This document shows, one piece after another, positions 19,390-29,162 of a stretch of DNA of 64,000 nucleotides; position 1 is the first letter of the stretch; each line of letters opens with the position of its first letter. Under the pieces are notes generated by a model, which was not told the origin of the DNA, did no database searches, and worked only from the letters and a program-made list of their open reading frames with translations. The stretch covers positions 1 to 64,000 of the forward strand of contig NZ_JACYUD010000009.1 of NCBI RefSeq assembly GCF_014841565.1, written 5' to 3'. The DNA is from Rhizobium sp. CFBP 8762 (GTDB lineage Bacteria; Pseudomonadota; Alphaproteobacteria; Rhizobiales; Rhizobiaceae). Made by a program: the position numbers and the translations under genes.

Positions 19390-20679
19390 TCACGCAATCG
19401 TCGCGGCCGGAGTGTCAGCGGGCTTGAGACCATTGCGCTTTTCCAGCACAGCCTCGGTGATGGAATTGGGGATACGCCGTGGCGTTTCCAGAAGTCCGAG
19501 AACGGGCATGATGACCAGGAAAAACCCGAAGTAATACAAGGTGCCGAACTGCGCCATCAGCGTGTAGGTATCCGTCGGCTGACGGGAACCGAGCCAACCG
19601 AGCAGAATGGCATTGGCCACAAACAGCCAGTAGAACAGCTTGTACCATGGACGATACACGGCGGAACGCACCTTCGACGTATCCAGCCATGGAACGAAAA
19701 ACAGCACGATGATGGACCCGAACATGGCCAAAACACCGCCAAGCTTGGAATCGATCGGGCCAATGTTGAAGGTCACGGCGCGCAGCATGGCGTAGAATGG
19801 CAGATAGTACCATTCCGGCACGATATGAGCCGGAGTTTTCAGCGCATCCGCCGGAATATAGTTATCCGGATGGCCGAGATAGTTGGGCATGTAGAAGATG
19901 AACCACGCGTAAGCGATAAGGAAGACGGAAACGCCCAGGGCATCTTTCAACGTCGCGTATGGCGTAAACGGCACGGTGTCCGTCTTGGTCTTGATCTCAA
20001 CGCCTGTCGGGTTGGTTTGCCCACTGACATGCAGCGCCCAGATATGCAGAACGACAACGCCTGCAATCATGAACGGCAGCAGATAGTGCAGCGAGAAGAA
20101 GCGGTTCAGGGTTGGATTGTCCACCGCAAAGCCACCGAGCAGAAGCTGCTGAATTGGTTCGCCGATACCGGGGAAAGCCGTGAAGAAGCCGGTGATAACC
20201 GTGGCACCCCAGAACGACATCTGCCCCCACGGCAGCACATAACCCATAAAGCCGGTTGCCATCATCAGAAGGTAGATGACCACGCCTAGAATCCAGAGGA
20301 TTTCACGGGGCGCCTTGTACGAGCCGTAGTAAAGCCCACGCGCAATGTGCAGATACACGGCGATGAAGAAGAAGGATGCGCCGTTGGCGTGCATGTAGCG
20401 CAAAAGCCAACCGTTGTTGACATCGCGCATGATCTTTTCGACCGAGTTGAACGCAACATTGGTTTCAGCCGCGTAATGCATGGCCAGCACGATACCCGTC
20501 AGCATCTGCACAATCAGCATCACCGACAGCATGGCGCCGAAGGTATAGGCATAGTTCAGGTTGCGGGGAACGGGGTAGGAGATGAAGCTGTCATGCACCA
20601 TACGCGGCAGGGGCAGACGTGTATCCACCCACTTTTCGATGCCACTTTTGGGATTATAGGTTGAATGTTCACTGCTCAT
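19390..20679 (-). CDS. petB: Cytochrome b of the bc1 complex
   Basis: A 429-residue integral membrane subunit with eight helices, carrying the two b haems and both quinone sites. Markers are WNFG-type [27 protein letters not shown] with the first haem histidine, [48 protein letters not shown] at the Qo site and [15 protein letters not shown], which has the conserved PEWY motif. ATG at 20679 was chosen because GGGGAGA lies eight bases upstream; the upstream TTG frame overlaps petA. It lies between petA (14 bases) and petC. Confidence 0.97.
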   Translation of the reverse strand: MSSEHSTYNPKSGIEKWVDTRLPLPRMVHDSFISYPVPRNLNYAYTFGAMLSVMLIVQMLTGIVLAMHYAAETNVAFNSVEKIMRDVNNGWLLRYMHANGASFFFIAVYLHIARGLYYGSYKAPREILWILGVVIYLLMMATGFMGYVLPWGQMSFWGATVITGFFTAFPGIGEPIQQLLLGGFAVDNPTLNRFFSLHYLLPFMIAGVVVLHIWALHVSGQTNPTGVEIKTKTDTVPFTPYATLKDALGVSVFLIAYAWFIFYMPNYLGHPDNYIPADALKTPAHIVPEWYYLPFYAMLRAVTFNIGPIDSKLGGVLAMFGSIIVLFFVPWLDTSKVRSAVYRPWYKLFYWLFVANAILLGWLGSRQPTDTYTLMAQFGTLYYFGFFLVIMPVLGLLETPRRIPNSITEAVLEKRNGLKPADTPAATIA

Positions 20680-20693
20680 TAGGTTGTCTCCCC

Positions 20694-21260
20694 TCAACCG
20701 ATCTTGATCACTGTATCGGACACGAACGAGAAGGTCGGCACGGGAAGATTTTCCGGTGCGGGACCTTTGCGAATGCGGCCCGCCGTATCGTAATGCGAGC
20801 CATGGCAGGGACAGAACCAGCCGCCGAAGTCACCGGCCTGGCCCAGCGGCACGCAGCCGAGATGGGTGCAGGACCCGATCATCACGATCCAGTTTTCCTT
20901 GCCCTGTCCGGCCGAGCGGTCAATGTCGGTCGCCTGTGCGTCCGGTGCAACATTGGCGTTGCGCGCGACAGGGTCTTTCAGGTCTGTCAGGGGAACGGCG
21001 TTGGCTTCTTCGATTTCCTTGGCCGTACGGTTGCGGATGAAGATTGGCTTGCCGCGCCATTTCGCAGTCAGTGACATGCCCGGCTGCAAGCTGGAAACGT
21101 CTATCTCGATGGAGGCAAGTGCCAGCGTCGAGGCATCCGGTCGCATCTGGTCAATAAAGGGCCAGGCGACAGCGACAGCGCCGACAGCGCCCGCCATTCC
21201 CGTCGTCAGATATAGAAAATCGCGGCGCGTGGGCTCGCGCATCGTTTCGTGTTCGCTCAC
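20694..21260 (-). CDS. petA: Rieske iron-sulfur subunit of the bc1 complex
   Basis: A 188-residue Rieske protein. The N-terminus has a Tat-type motif (TRRDFLY) and one membrane helix that stays as an anchor ([19 protein letters not shown]). The 2Fe-2S ligands are in [10 protein letters not shown] and CPCHGSHYD, and the fold ends with the [16 protein letters not shown] strand. Start ATG 21260. First gene of the operon petABC; the 200 bases upstream (21261-21460), behind the convergent-side end of an ABC exporter gene on the same strand, should hold its promoter. Confidence 0.97.
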   Translation of the reverse strand: MSEHETMREPTRRDFLYLTTGMAGAVGAVAVAWPFIDQMRPDASTLALASIEIDVSSLQPGMSLTAKWRGKPIFIRNRTAKEIEEANAVPLTDLKDPVARNANVAPDAQATDIDRSAGQGKENWIVMIGSCTHLGCVPLGQAGDFGGWFCPCHGSHYDTAGRIRKGPAPENLPVPTFSFVSDTVIKIG

Positions 21261-21460
21261 AGCTGGTCCATCCTCTGCGCAACATTACAAATTACCTTTT
21301 GTCAAAATCCGGAAAACAGCCAAAAAATTGCCATATATCCTCCGGGCAATGGCTCAATTTCTATGCTTGATCGTATTTTATGTCCAGTGTCGGCAGGCCC
21401 CGCTGGCACAATGTCGCGTGAATTTATGTCGCTAAATCTCGCAGTCTCAAAATGCGGATT

Positions 21461-23323
21461 TCAAAGTTCGGAATTGACCCCGATAAAGCCACCGGACTGG
21501 CGTGCCCAGAGCCCGGCATAAACACCGCCAGCGCGAAGCAGTTCAGCGTGAGTCCCCTGCTCGACAATCTGCCCGGCCTGCAAAATCACGAGACGGTCCA
21601 GTGCAGCGATGGTTGACAGACGGTGCGCAATGGCCAGCACGGTCTTGCCACCCATCAGCCGCTGGAGGTTTGACTGGATGGCCGCTTCAACGTCGGAATC
21701 CAGCGCCGAGGTGGCCTCGTCCAGCACCAGGATCGGTGCATTTTTCAACAACACGCGGGCAATGGCAATGCGCTGGCGTTGGCCGCCCGACAGCTTCACG
21801 CCACGTTCTCCCACATGCGCATCGAACCCGCGCCTGCCGTTCTGGTCGGATAAGCTTTGAATGAAATCCAGCGCTTCGGCCTCCTTGGCCGCCTGCACCA
21901 GCGCATCCTCGCCTGCATCCGGGCGACCGAACAGGATGTTGTCGCGCACGGAGCGATGCAGGAGTGCAGTATCCTGACTGACCATGCCGATTTGTGCCCG
22001 CAGCGATTCCTGAGCAACATCGGCAATGTTCTGGCCGTCGATCAGAATACGCCCTCCTTCCAGATCATAAAACCGCAACAGCAGATTCACGAGCGTGGAC
22101 TTACCCGCACCGGAATGGCCGACAATGCCGACCTTCTCGCCGGGGCGGATGGTCAGCGACAGGTCATCAATGATTCCGGCACCCTTGCCGTAATGAAAGC
22201 GGATGTTTTCAAACCGGATATCGGGCTGTTCCACCACAAGAGACGGTGCTTCCGGCCTATCCACCATGCCAAGCGGCTTTGAAATCAGTTCGGCAGAGTT
22301 CTGGATGGTGCCTATGTTGCGCATAATAGAGTTGAACTGGCTCATCATTCGGCCAAGCAACATATTCAGGCGCAGCACAAGCGCCAGCGTGAAAGCCACC
22401 GCACCGGCGCTGATGGTACCGGATAGCCACAAATGCACTGCAAAAGCCGCAATGCTGGAAATCATGAGGCCGGACAGGAGTGCAAGCGAGGCGCGGACAC
22501 TGGTGAGATATCGGGTAAACGGTATGATCGCCCGCTGAAACCGGTCAAAACCTGCGCGCACATAGCGGTCGTTCTCGTCATCCCGGCCAAAGAGTTTCAG
22601 CGTCTGGATGTTGGAATAGGCATCGACCATACGCCCGTTGAGCGAAGACGAGGCCTCGGCGCTCTCGCGTGCGAGCTTGCGGATTTTCGGCACGAAGTAG
22701 CGGGCAAGACACAGGAACGTCACGATCCAGACCAGTACGATGGCTGCCAGCCGCCAGTCCAACTGAAACACCAGCGCCATGGTGGAGGCGGCGTAGATGA
22801 CGACAAACCAGACGACCTGCAGAATGGCGACCATGAGATCGCCCGTCGATTGCCCCGCAGACCAGACCTTGGTGACAATGCGTCCGGAAAAATCATTTTG
22901 AAAGAATGAGATACTCTGGCGCGCCACATGAGCATAGGCCTGCCAGCGAACCAGATTGAAAAAACCTGGAACAATGGTTTGCTCCTCGACCAATGCCTGT
23001 AGCGTGACCACCACAAACCGCGCAATCAGCACAATGGCCAGCATGAATGCAAGCTCAGCACCGTGCGCGGCCATCAGACCGGTCCATCCGGCCTCCGGCT
23101 TCACGCTATCCAGGATGTCCACCAGCCGACCGACGAAGTAGAACAGGCCCGCTTCCAGCATCGCCACAAGCCCACCCAGCACCAGCATGGCGAGAAAGGG
23201 AAGCTTGGCCTGCGAGACATAGAACCAGATAAACGCCAGCACACCGGATGGTGGACGCAAGTTCTGGCGGGGCGCGAAAGGTTCAATCCAGGTTTCGAAA
23301 CGGCGAGCAATGTTTTTCAGCAT
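21461..23323 (-). CDS. ABC exporter, fused permease and ATPase (first of two paralogues)
   Basis: A 620-residue half-transporter of the MsbA/ABCB type: six membrane helices over residues 25-330 and an ATPase domain over 370-600. The ATPase has Walker A GHSGAGKST, the signature LSGGQRQRIAIARVLL, Walker B ILVLDEATSALD and the H-loop AIAHRLST, all intact. Such proteins export lipids or drugs as homo- or heterodimers. A paralogue of nearly the same length lies at 24899-26755 on the same strand, with a dehydrogenase gene between them. The two share the C-terminus around RQSGGFI, so a duplication is likely, and a heterodimer is possible. Substrate unknown. Confidence 0.9.
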   Translation of the reverse strand: MLKNIARRFETWIEPFAPRQNLRPPSGVLAFIWFYVSQAKLPFLAMLVLGGLVAMLEAGLFYFVGRLVDILDSVKPEAGWTGLMAAHGAELAFMLAIVLIARFVVVTLQALVEEQTIVPGFFNLVRWQAYAHVARQSISFFQNDFSGRIVTKVWSAGQSTGDLMVAILQVVWFVVIYAASTMALVFQLDWRLAAIVLVWIVTFLCLARYFVPKIRKLARESAEASSSLNGRMVDAYSNIQTLKLFGRDDENDRYVRAGFDRFQRAIIPFTRYLTSVRASLALLSGLMISSIAAFAVHLWLSGTISAGAVAFTLALVLRLNMLLGRMMSQFNSIMRNIGTIQNSAELISKPLGMVDRPEAPSLVVEQPDIRFENIRFHYGKGAGIIDDLSLTIRPGEKVGIVGHSGAGKSTLVNLLLRFYDLEGGRILIDGQNIADVAQESLRAQIGMVSQDTALLHRSVRDNILFGRPDAGEDALVQAAKEAEALDFIQSLSDQNGRRGFDAHVGERGVKLSGGQRQRIAIARVLLKNAPILVLDEATSALDSDVEAAIQSNLQRLMGGKTVLAIAHRLSTIAALDRLVILQAGQIVEQGTHAELLRAGGVYAGLWARQSGGFIGVNSEL

Positions 23324-23487
23324 GAGCCGTATATAGGCAGGTCGGGCGAGATTGTGCAGCGGTTTCGCAATAATGACGTGACCGGAATCAACGATTGTAA
23401 ATCTTGAATTTCTACATCAGGTACATTGCATTTTTGAAATGCTTGAGTAGTGTTCGCTCCTGGAGATTCAATCGTTTTAAAGGAATA

Positions 23488-24756
23488 ATGATGTCCCATC
23501 CCGGCCTGCTGGATCACGCCCTTCTGCGCCTTGATGCTGCTGCTGCGCAGCTCGAAATCGACGCGGACGTTATCGAGAAACTGAAATATGCCCGGGAAAC
23601 GACCAAAGTCCGCCTGATGATTCGCATGGATGACGGCTCGCGCAAATCCTTTCTGGCGTGGCGATGCCGCTATGACGACACGCGTGGGCCAACCAAAGGG
23701 GGCATTCGCTACCACCCGGATGCCAGCGCCGATGAAGTCGAAATGCTCGCATTCTGGATGACGTTCAAATGCGCGGTCATGAACCTGCCCTATGGCGGCG
23801 GCAAGGGTGCCGTTCAGGTTGATCCCCGTACACTGTCAAAAGCAGAACTGGAGCGCCTGTCGCGCGCGTATGTTCAGGCATTTGCCAATATCATTGGTCC
23901 GGACCGCGATATTCCGGCACCCGACGTCTACACCAACTCCATGATCATGGGCTGGATGGCTGACGAGTACAGCCAGATCGTCGGCCAATCGAGCCCGGCT
24001 GTCATTACCGGCAAACCGATTGCGCTGGGTGGCTCACTTGGACGTGAAGATGCGACCGCGCGCGGTGGTTTCTACCTTGTCAACCATCTGGCACAGGATC
24101 TGAAACTCGGGGCCTCGCACTCGGTTGCCATTCAGGGATTCGGTAATGCCGGGCAACACTATGCCCGTCTGGCTGCAGCCGACGGCCATAAAATTGTCGC
24201 GGTATCTGATACGCAAGGCGCAGTGATGTGCGCTGAAGGACTTAATCTGGATGCGCTGTTTGCTGCCAAGAAGGATGGAAAGTCGGTGGCGGCGACGGCT
24301 GGCGCAAACGGTCACGTCGCCATTTCCGCCGACGACCTGATTGCCGCCGAATGCGACCTGCTGGTGCCTGCCGCGCTGGAAAACATGATCCACGAGGGCA
24401 ATGCCAACAGCATCAAGGCCAAGGTTATTCTGGAACTCGCAAACGGGCCGATTACCAGTGACGCGGACGCAATTCTCGAAGCAAAGAGCATCGTCGTTCT
24501 GCCGGATATTCTTGCCAATGCCGGGGGCGTGACTGTGTCCTATTTCGAATGGGTTCAAAACCGGCAGGGCTATTACTGGCCGGTGGAAGAAATCCATGAG
24601 CGCCTGAAGGTGATCATGGAGCGCGAAGGCCGTAAAATCTGGGGCGTCGCCACGGACAAGTCCCTGTCGGTGCGCACCGCCGCCTACGTTCATGCCCTCA
24701 GCCGCTTGGCCGATGCTATAGAGGCGCACGGCACGCAGAATTTCTTCACAAGCTAG
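23488..24756 (+). CDS. Glu/Leu/Phe/Val dehydrogenase family protein, probably glutamate dehydrogenase
   Basis: A 422-residue oxidative deaminase of the family with NAD(P)-linked glutamate and leucine dehydrogenases. The substrate domain shows GPTKGGIRYHPDASADEV and the catalytic-lysine block LPYGGGKGAVQVDP, PDVYTNSMIMGWMADEY, then TGKPIALGGSLGREDATARG, and the Rossmann motif VAIQGFGNAGQHYARLA. Length and the GGSLGR block agree with hexameric glutamate dehydrogenases. ATG at 23488 follows AAAGGAA closely (a second ATG follows at once); the 28 codons upstream have no family similarity. It is divergent from the first ABC exporter. Eighteen bases after the stop begins a palindromic repeat. Confidence 0.9.
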   Translation: MMSHPGLLDHALLRLDAAAAQLEIDADVIEKLKYARETTKVRLMIRMDDGSRKSFLAWRCRYDDTRGPTKGGIRYHPDASADEVEMLAFWMTFKCAVMNLPYGGGKGAVQVDPRTLSKAELERLSRAYVQAFANIIGPDRDIPAPDVYTNSMIMGWMADEYSQIVGQSSPAVITGKPIALGGSLGREDATARGGFYLVNHLAQDLKLGASHSVAIQGFGNAGQHYARLAAADGHKIVAVSDTQGAVMCAEGLNLDALFAAKKDGKSVAATAGANGHVAISADDLIAAECDLLVPAALENMIHEGNANSIKAKVILELANGPITSDADAILEAKSIVVLPDILANAGGVTVSYFEWVQNRQGYYWPVEEIHERLKVIMEREGRKIWGVATDKSLSVRTAAYVHALSRLADAIEAHGTQNFFTS

Positions 24757-24773
24757 GAACAATGGCCGCCGGG

Positions 24774-24877
24774 TTTAGAGCGCTTTTCGTTCTGATTGAA
24801 TCGGAACGGCGCTCTAAACCTTTATTCTTGAAGCATAATCTTATCGATCCTCGCTTCGCTCCGGTCGGATTATGCTC
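24774..24877 (+). repeat. Family A palindromic repeat, complete copy
   Basis: A 104-base unit of two stem-loops: the first from agagcgc to gcgctct with a central near-palindrome gattgaatc, the second from gcataatc to gattatgc. The same unit occurs at 51725-51829 (opposite orientation) and 61881-61983, and half of it at 1309-1358. Size and palindromic form are like the Bru-RS elements of Brucella. It lies between the ends of a dehydrogenase gene and an ABC exporter gene. Confidence 0.9.
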
Positions 24878-24898
24878 CCAATCCGGCGGCCATTTGTA

Positions 24899-26755
24899 TT
24901 ACTGCGCAGGAACCGGGTCCGCTTTTGCATCATCGGCAATGAACCCACCGGACTGGCGGGACCAGAGATCGGCATACAATCCATTGCCTGCGGCCAGCTT
25001 ATCGTGAGAACCGGTTTCCGCAATCCTGCCCTGCTCCAGCACAATCAGCCGGTCCATTTGCGTCAGCGTCGACAAACGGTGCGCGATGGAAATCACGGTT
25101 TTGCCCTGCATCAGCGCAAACAGGTTTTCCTGAATGGCGGCTTCCACCTCGGAGTCGAGCGCCGATGTGGCCTCATCCAGAACAAGGATCGGCGCGTCCT
25201 TCAGGAACACGCGGGCAATGGCAATGCGCTGGCGCTGGCCGCCCGATAGTTTCACGCCACGCTCACCAGCCTGTGCATCCAGCCCTTTGCGGCCCTGATG
25301 ATCCTCCAGCGTCTCGATGAAATCCCAGGCATTGGCACGCTTGGCCGCATGGATGATGTCCTCATCGGTCGCGTCCGGCTTGCCATAGGCAATATTTTCC
25401 CGAATGGAGCGGTGCAGCAGCGACGTATCCTGCGACACCACGCCAATTCTCGCCCGCAGACTGTCCTGCGTGACAAGCGAAATATCCTCGCCATCCACCA
25501 GAATGCGCCCGGATTCCAGATTGTAGAACCGCAGCAACAGGTTGATCAGCGTCGTTTTGCCAGCGCCTGACCGTCCAACCAGACCCACGCGCTCACCTGC
25601 CCGAATTTCGAGCGAAAAATTCTCGATGACGCTGCGCTGCTTGCCGTAGTGAAAGCGCACATTTTCAAAGCTGATAGCACCGGCTTTCGCGACCAATGCC
25701 GTGCTGGTTGGGTGGTCTTCGATATCGTGCTTGCGCGCAAGCATCTCCATGCCATCATGAACGACGCCGATATTTTCAAACAGCGCGGACACTTCCCACA
25801 TCACCCACTGCGCCATGCCGTTGATGCGCAAGGCAAGACCGATGACCACCGCGATTGCGCCAACAGTGACAGTGCCCGACAGCCAGAACGCAATCGCCAA
25901 GGCCGAGACGACAAAGATCAACAGACTATTGTTAAAGTAAATCAATGAATTGAGCTTGGTGACAAGGCGCATCTGCCGATGTACGGTCTGCAGGAAAATA
26001 TCCATGCTGTCACGTGCGTAATCCTCCTCACGGCCTGCGTGAGAGAACAGCTTGACGGTTGAAATATTGGTGTAACTGTCCACCAGACGTCCAGTCATGG
26101 AGGAGCGCGCATCCGCCTGCACGGACGCAATCTCGCGCAGTTTCGGCACGAAATACCGCAGCAGCAGAACGTAGACGGCCACCCAGACAATCAACGGCAC
26201 CGCGAGACGCCAATCAGCGGCGATGATTAGCCCCGTCATCGTCAGGAAAAACACGACGACGTAGACGAACACGTCCAGCATCTTGATGACCGTTTCACGC
26301 ACGGCCAAAGATGTCTGCATGACCTTGGTTGCCACACGACCCGCAAACTCGTTGGAAAAGAACGAGACGCTCTGGCGCAGCAGATAGCGGTGCATCTGCC
26401 ACCGGCCAATCATCGGGTAATTGCCAAGCAGCACTTGATGCACGATCACCGCATCCAGAAACACCAGAAACGGCAGAATGATGGCGACCAGCACACCCAT
26501 GCCAGCAAGCCGCCAGCCTTCGCGCGCCAGAAACCCTTCTGGTCCCGCTGTAGATAGCCAGTCTACGATTTTCCCGAGGAAACCGAATAGAAAAACCTCT
26601 CCCACCGCAATCAAGGCGGTCAGTACGGCCATCAGCGCCAGCCATGGCGCAGCATCCCTCGAGTAATGCCACAAAAAGGCTTTGAATGTTGCCGGTGGCT
26701 GCGTAGGCGCAGCCTCTGGATACGGATTGATACGCTGTTCAAACCAGCCAAACAT
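24899..26755 (-). CDS. ABC exporter, fused permease and ATPase (second of two paralogues)
   Basis: A 618-residue half-transporter with six helices (residues about 40-330) and an ATPase domain with Walker A GRSGAGKTT, signature LSGGQRQRIAIARVFL, Walker B ILVLDEATSALD and H-loop SIAHRLST. It is a close relative of the exporter at 21461-23323. ATG at 26755 was chosen because GGAG lies seven bases upstream; a TTG four codons earlier overlaps that site. About 250 bases of leader precede it and contain a 17-codon reading frame with a strong ribosome site, which hints at translation-dependent control. Substrate unknown. Confidence 0.9.
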   Translation of the reverse strand: MFGWFEQRINPYPEAAPTQPPATFKAFLWHYSRDAAPWLALMAVLTALIAVGEVFLFGFLGKIVDWLSTAGPEGFLAREGWRLAGMGVLVAIILPFLVFLDAVIVHQVLLGNYPMIGRWQMHRYLLRQSVSFFSNEFAGRVATKVMQTSLAVRETVIKMLDVFVYVVVFFLTMTGLIIAADWRLAVPLIVWVAVYVLLLRYFVPKLREIASVQADARSSMTGRLVDSYTNISTVKLFSHAGREEDYARDSMDIFLQTVHRQMRLVTKLNSLIYFNNSLLIFVVSALAIAFWLSGTVTVGAIAVVIGLALRINGMAQWVMWEVSALFENIGVVHDGMEMLARKHDIEDHPTSTALVAKAGAISFENVRFHYGKQRSVIENFSLEIRAGERVGLVGRSGAGKTTLINLLLRFYNLESGRILVDGEDISLVTQDSLRARIGVVSQDTSLLHRSIRENIAYGKPDATDEDIIHAAKRANAWDFIETLEDHQGRKGLDAQAGERGVKLSGGQRQRIAIARVFLKDAPILVLDEATSALDSEVEAAIQENLFALMQGKTVISIAHRLSTLTQMDRLIVLEQGRIAETGSHDKLAAGNGLYADLWSRQSGGFIADDAKADPVPAQ

Positions 26756-26861
26756 GTCAGACTCCAAAGAACCAGCGCTGAAAGCGCTGTCAGACCCGAG
26801 CAGAGTCGCCAGTTGCGACAGTCGGTAACGTTAGAAGAATCAAAAAGAGGGTGGAGAGTCG

Positions 26862-26915
26862 TCAGGCCTGTAAAACAATGCCTACAGGGCGGAGGCGGTG
26901 TCTGAACTGTCTCAT
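26862..26915 (-). CDS. Short upstream ORF (possible leader peptide) before the ABC exporter
   Basis: A 17-codon frame, MRQFRHRLRPVGIVLQA, preceded by a strong ribosome site (CAGGAGG, seven bases from the ATG). It lies 106 bases upstream of the exporter start on the same strand. It is Arg-rich (five of 17) and contains Arg-Leu-Arg, a pattern of the kind (+X+) known to stall ribosomes in some drug-responsive leaders. The region downstream has inverted repeats: cctgta/tacagg inside the frame and agcgct/agcgct directly before the exporter's ribosome site. Both the peptide and the regulatory role are inferences; only the frame and the ribosome site are seen. Confidence 0.45.
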   Translation of the reverse strand: MRQFRHRLRPVGIVLQA

Positions 26916-27015
26916 GGGCACGGCCTCCTGCTCTCGGGATAAGATTGTGCCGAACCTATCGCGGTTTGGTAAAAATGGCTAGAAGTGAAACACGTTTTTT
27001 GTAGAATTTGCGCAT

Positions 27016-27498
27016 ATGAGACCAAAAATGCTGCGTCTAGCCCTTTATCAGCCCGATATTCCCGGAAACACAGGAACAATCATGCGGCTTGCCGCCTGTT
27101 TAGGCCTTGGGCTGGATGTTATCGAACCTGCCGGTTTCGATCTGTCTGACCGTTCGCTGAAACGCTCTAGCATGGATTACATTGCTTCCGTGACGCTAAC
27201 CCGCCATCTCGACTGGGCGCATTTTGAGGATTGGCGCAAAACTAGCGGGCGTCGCCTGATCCTTGGCTCCACTAAAAGCGCGGTGGCCTACACCACATTT
27301 GCATTCGAACCGGACGATATTCTCCTGTTCGGTCGCGAGAGCGCAGGCGTGCCGGATACGGTGCACGACACGGCAGATGCGCGTATTCTCATCCCGATGG
27401 TTGAGGGGCAGCGCTCGCTGAATGTCGCCATGGCAGCGGCTATGGTGGCCGGTGAAGCCTTGCGCCAGACCCGTGGTTTTGCATACTTTGTCAGCTAA
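27016..27498 (+). CDS. trmL: tRNA (cytidine/uridine-34-2'-O)-methyltransferase
   Basis: A 160-residue SPOUT methyltransferase that modifies the wobble base of tRNA-Leu. The fold's knotted C-terminus is visible as DDILLFGRESAGVPD and RSLNVAMAAAMVAGEALRQ, and the N-terminus LYQPDIPGNTGTIMRLAACLGLGLDVI is the family signature. ATG at 27016 was used; a second ATG at 27028 would give the shorter start MLRLALYQPD and is equally possible. Its stop overlaps the stop of the small convergent gene by four bases (27495-27498). Confidence 0.94.
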   Translation: MRPKMLRLALYQPDIPGNTGTIMRLAACLGLGLDVIEPAGFDLSDRSLKRSSMDYIASVTLTRHLDWAHFEDWRKTSGRRLILGSTKSAVAYTTFAFEPDDILLFGRESAGVPDTVHDTADARILIPMVEGQRSLNVAMAAAMVAGEALRQTRGFAYFVS

Positions 27499-27755
27499 TC
27501 GGCTGTTGGAAGACGCCGCATGGTGAATTCAATTTCGCCTGTATCGAGCTGCCGCCAGCTTTCGACCGTAGTCCAATAGGCAGCTTTCGGCCAGGACTCG
27601 AACCATTCTTTGGCTTTGGCACGCGCCTCGCCGCGCGTGAGACAATAGGTCTCGCGCACAAACAGGCTTTCCGGTTGCCCCGCTTTCTCGCGGCGGCTTT
27701 TCGCTATTTGTCGGCGCAGCCCATCCAGCGGCGGCGTCCGGTAAAGCTTGGCCAT
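27495..27755 (-). CDS. Small conserved-looking protein of unknown function
   Basis: An 86-residue basic protein starting MAKLYRTPPLDGLRRQ and ending in a strand-like EIEFTMRRLPTAD. The middle is helical and charged (ARAKAKEWFESWPKAAYW) with four tryptophans in the C-terminal half, which suggests a small folded domain. ATG at 27755 has GGAG seven bases upstream; the TTG two codons earlier is less likely. No family is recognised with certainty. It converges on trmL with a four-base stop overlap and is divergent from hemF. Confidence 0.65.
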   Translation of the reverse strand: MAKLYRTPPLDGLRRQIAKSRREKAGQPESLFVRETYCLTRGEARAKAKEWFESWPKAAYWTTVESWRQLDTGEIEFTMRRLPTAD

Positions 27756-27898
27756 CTTCAATCTCCGTCAGCCAAGATAAGGTCGGATGGCACGTTTTGC
27801 GAGTCATTTCGTTCACATGACATGGCCGGGCCGTTGCAAAGCTGAACCAATCCGTGAAACGGTGCGGATCAAAGACGAATCGACAGGACCTGAAGACC

Positions 27899-28810
27899 AT
27901 GGAACGACCAGAGCTGCCGCAGGGCTTGCCAGACGATATCGAGGCCAAAAAAGATTTGGCCCGCCAATGGTTCGAAAGCCTGCGTGACACGATTTGCCAG
28001 GCGTTTGAGGCCATTGAAGACGACGTAACCGGTCCCCTTTCGGATGAGCCGCCGGGCCGCTTTACCCGCCGCCCCTGGGCGCGCGATGAAGGTGCTGGCG
28101 GTGGTGGCATCATGTCGATGATGGAAGGCCGGGTGTTTGAAAAGGTCGGGGTCCATACTTCCACCGTATATGGTGAGTTTTCGCCGGAGTTTCGCGAGCA
28201 AATGCCCGGCGCAAAAGAAGACCCGCGGTTCTGGGCCTCCGGCATTTCGCTGATTGCCCACCCGGTCAACCCCAATGTGCCAGCGGTGCACATGAACACG
28301 CGCATGGTCGTGACCACCAGCCAGTGGTTTGGTGGAGGCGCGGACCTGACGCCGGTGCTGGACAGCCGCCGCACGCAGAGCGACCCGGATACGTTGCTGT
28401 TCCACAAGGCCATGGAAATTGCCTGCCGCCGCCATGCGGTTGCAGATTATGCCAAGTTCAAAGACTGGTGCGATGATTATTTCTTCCTGAAACATCGCAA
28501 CGAGCCACGCGGTGTCGGCGGTATTTTCTTCGACTGGCAGCACTCTTCGCCGCAAGCGGGTGGCTGGGAAGCCGATTTTGCGTTTACGCAGGATGTCGGC
28601 AAGGCATTCGCGCTGGTTTACCCCAAGATCGTGCGCTCAAACTTCAACACGCCATGGTCTCAGGAAGCGCGCAATGAGCAACTGGTCCGCCGTGGCCGCT
28701 ATGTGGAATTCAATCTGCTCTATGATCGTGGCACGATTTTCGGCCTGAAAACCGGTGGAAACGTCGATTCGATCCTGTCGTCCCTGCCCCCGGTTGTGCG
28801 CTGGCCTTAA
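27899..28810 (+). CDS. hemF: Oxygen-dependent coproporphyrinogen III oxidase
   Basis: A 303-residue enzyme that oxidatively decarboxylates coproporphyrinogen III to protoporphyrinogen IX in haem synthesis. Signatures are [31 protein letters not shown], with the usual FEKVGVN-like block, then [19 protein letters not shown], the [23 protein letters not shown] region and [23 protein letters not shown] at 27899 gives a typical length; upstream codons from 27854 lack similarity. The TAA stop (28808-28810) coincides with the first bases of a palindromic repeat. Confidence 0.96.
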   Translation: MERPELPQGLPDDIEAKKDLARQWFESLRDTICQAFEAIEDDVTGPLSDEPPGRFTRRPWARDEGAGGGGIMSMMEGRVFEKVGVHTSTVYGEFSPEFREQMPGAKEDPRFWASGISLIAHPVNPNVPAVHMNTRMVVTTSQWFGGGADLTPVLDSRRTQSDPDTLLFHKAMEIACRRHAVADYAKFKDWCDDYFFLKHRNEPRGVGGIFFDWQHSSPQAGGWEADFAFTQDVGKAFALVYPKIVRSNFNTPWSQEARNEQLVRRGRYVEFNLLYDRGTIFGLKTGGNVDSILSSLPPVVRWP

Positions 28811-28912
28811 AGCATTTCCAGTGAAGTGGAATCGCTTTCACGCACGGACAATGCGACAAAACAAGAGGTTAGAGCACGTCCAGCGAACACGTGCTCGCCG
28901 GACGTGCTCTAA
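28808..28912 (+). repeat. Family B palindromic repeat, copy 1
   Basis: A 105-base unit that starts taaagcatttccagtg and ends gctctaa. It consists of a small hairpin (ccagtg.aagtgg) and a larger one (agagcacgtcc/ggacgtgctct) joined by an invariant-looking spacer (caatgcgacaaaacaagagg). A second copy lies at 40339-40444. The family shares its ends (tagagc/gctcta) and its length with family A but not its interior. The first three bases are the hemF stop codon. Confidence 0.9.
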
Positions 28913-28964
28913 CGGAACAAATCAGCCGTTTTTGTCTTCTATCTTTGAGGATGGAGGAAGCATC

Positions 28965-29162
28965 ATGAAAACGTTTGAGTGTGGATCACTGGTTCCCGGC
29001 TGCAATTGGCACACCCGGGCTGCCACCGATGCAGAAGTCGTACGACGCGCGGTCGATCATTTAAAAACCACCCATGGCGAGACGGATATTCGCGAAACCA
29101 TGGTCGACAACATCAAAGCGCGGATTGCCGACGATACGGAAGTTGATCAGGCTTCGGCCTGA
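28965..29162 (+). CDS. DUF1059 domain protein
   Basis: A 65-residue protein that is nearly all DUF1059: MKTFECGSLVPGCNWHTRAATDAEVVRRAVDHLKTTHGE has the spaced Cys-Cys-His-His pattern of the family (CGSLVPGC and H...H), which looks like a small metal-binding domain. Length is normal. The ATG at 28965 has GGAGGAAG nine bases upstream. The function is unknown. The stop lies inside a perfect palindrome shared with the end of the convergent cca gene; the two genes overlap by 16 bases. Confidence 0.88.
   Translation: MKTFECGSLVPGCNWHTRAATDAEVVRRAVDHLKTTHGETDIRETMVDNIKARIADDTEVDQASA

Noticed and set aside
19318-20289. Plus-strand open frame (323 codons) opposite petC and petB
   Set aside because: Antisense to clearly identified cytochrome genes; product is rich in Arg, Gln and His in the manner of an antisense shadow.
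26768-27015. Known riboswitch before the second ABC exporter
   Set aside because: No ykkC, yybP-ykoY or other class was recognised in the leader; the short upstream frame is the only clear signal.
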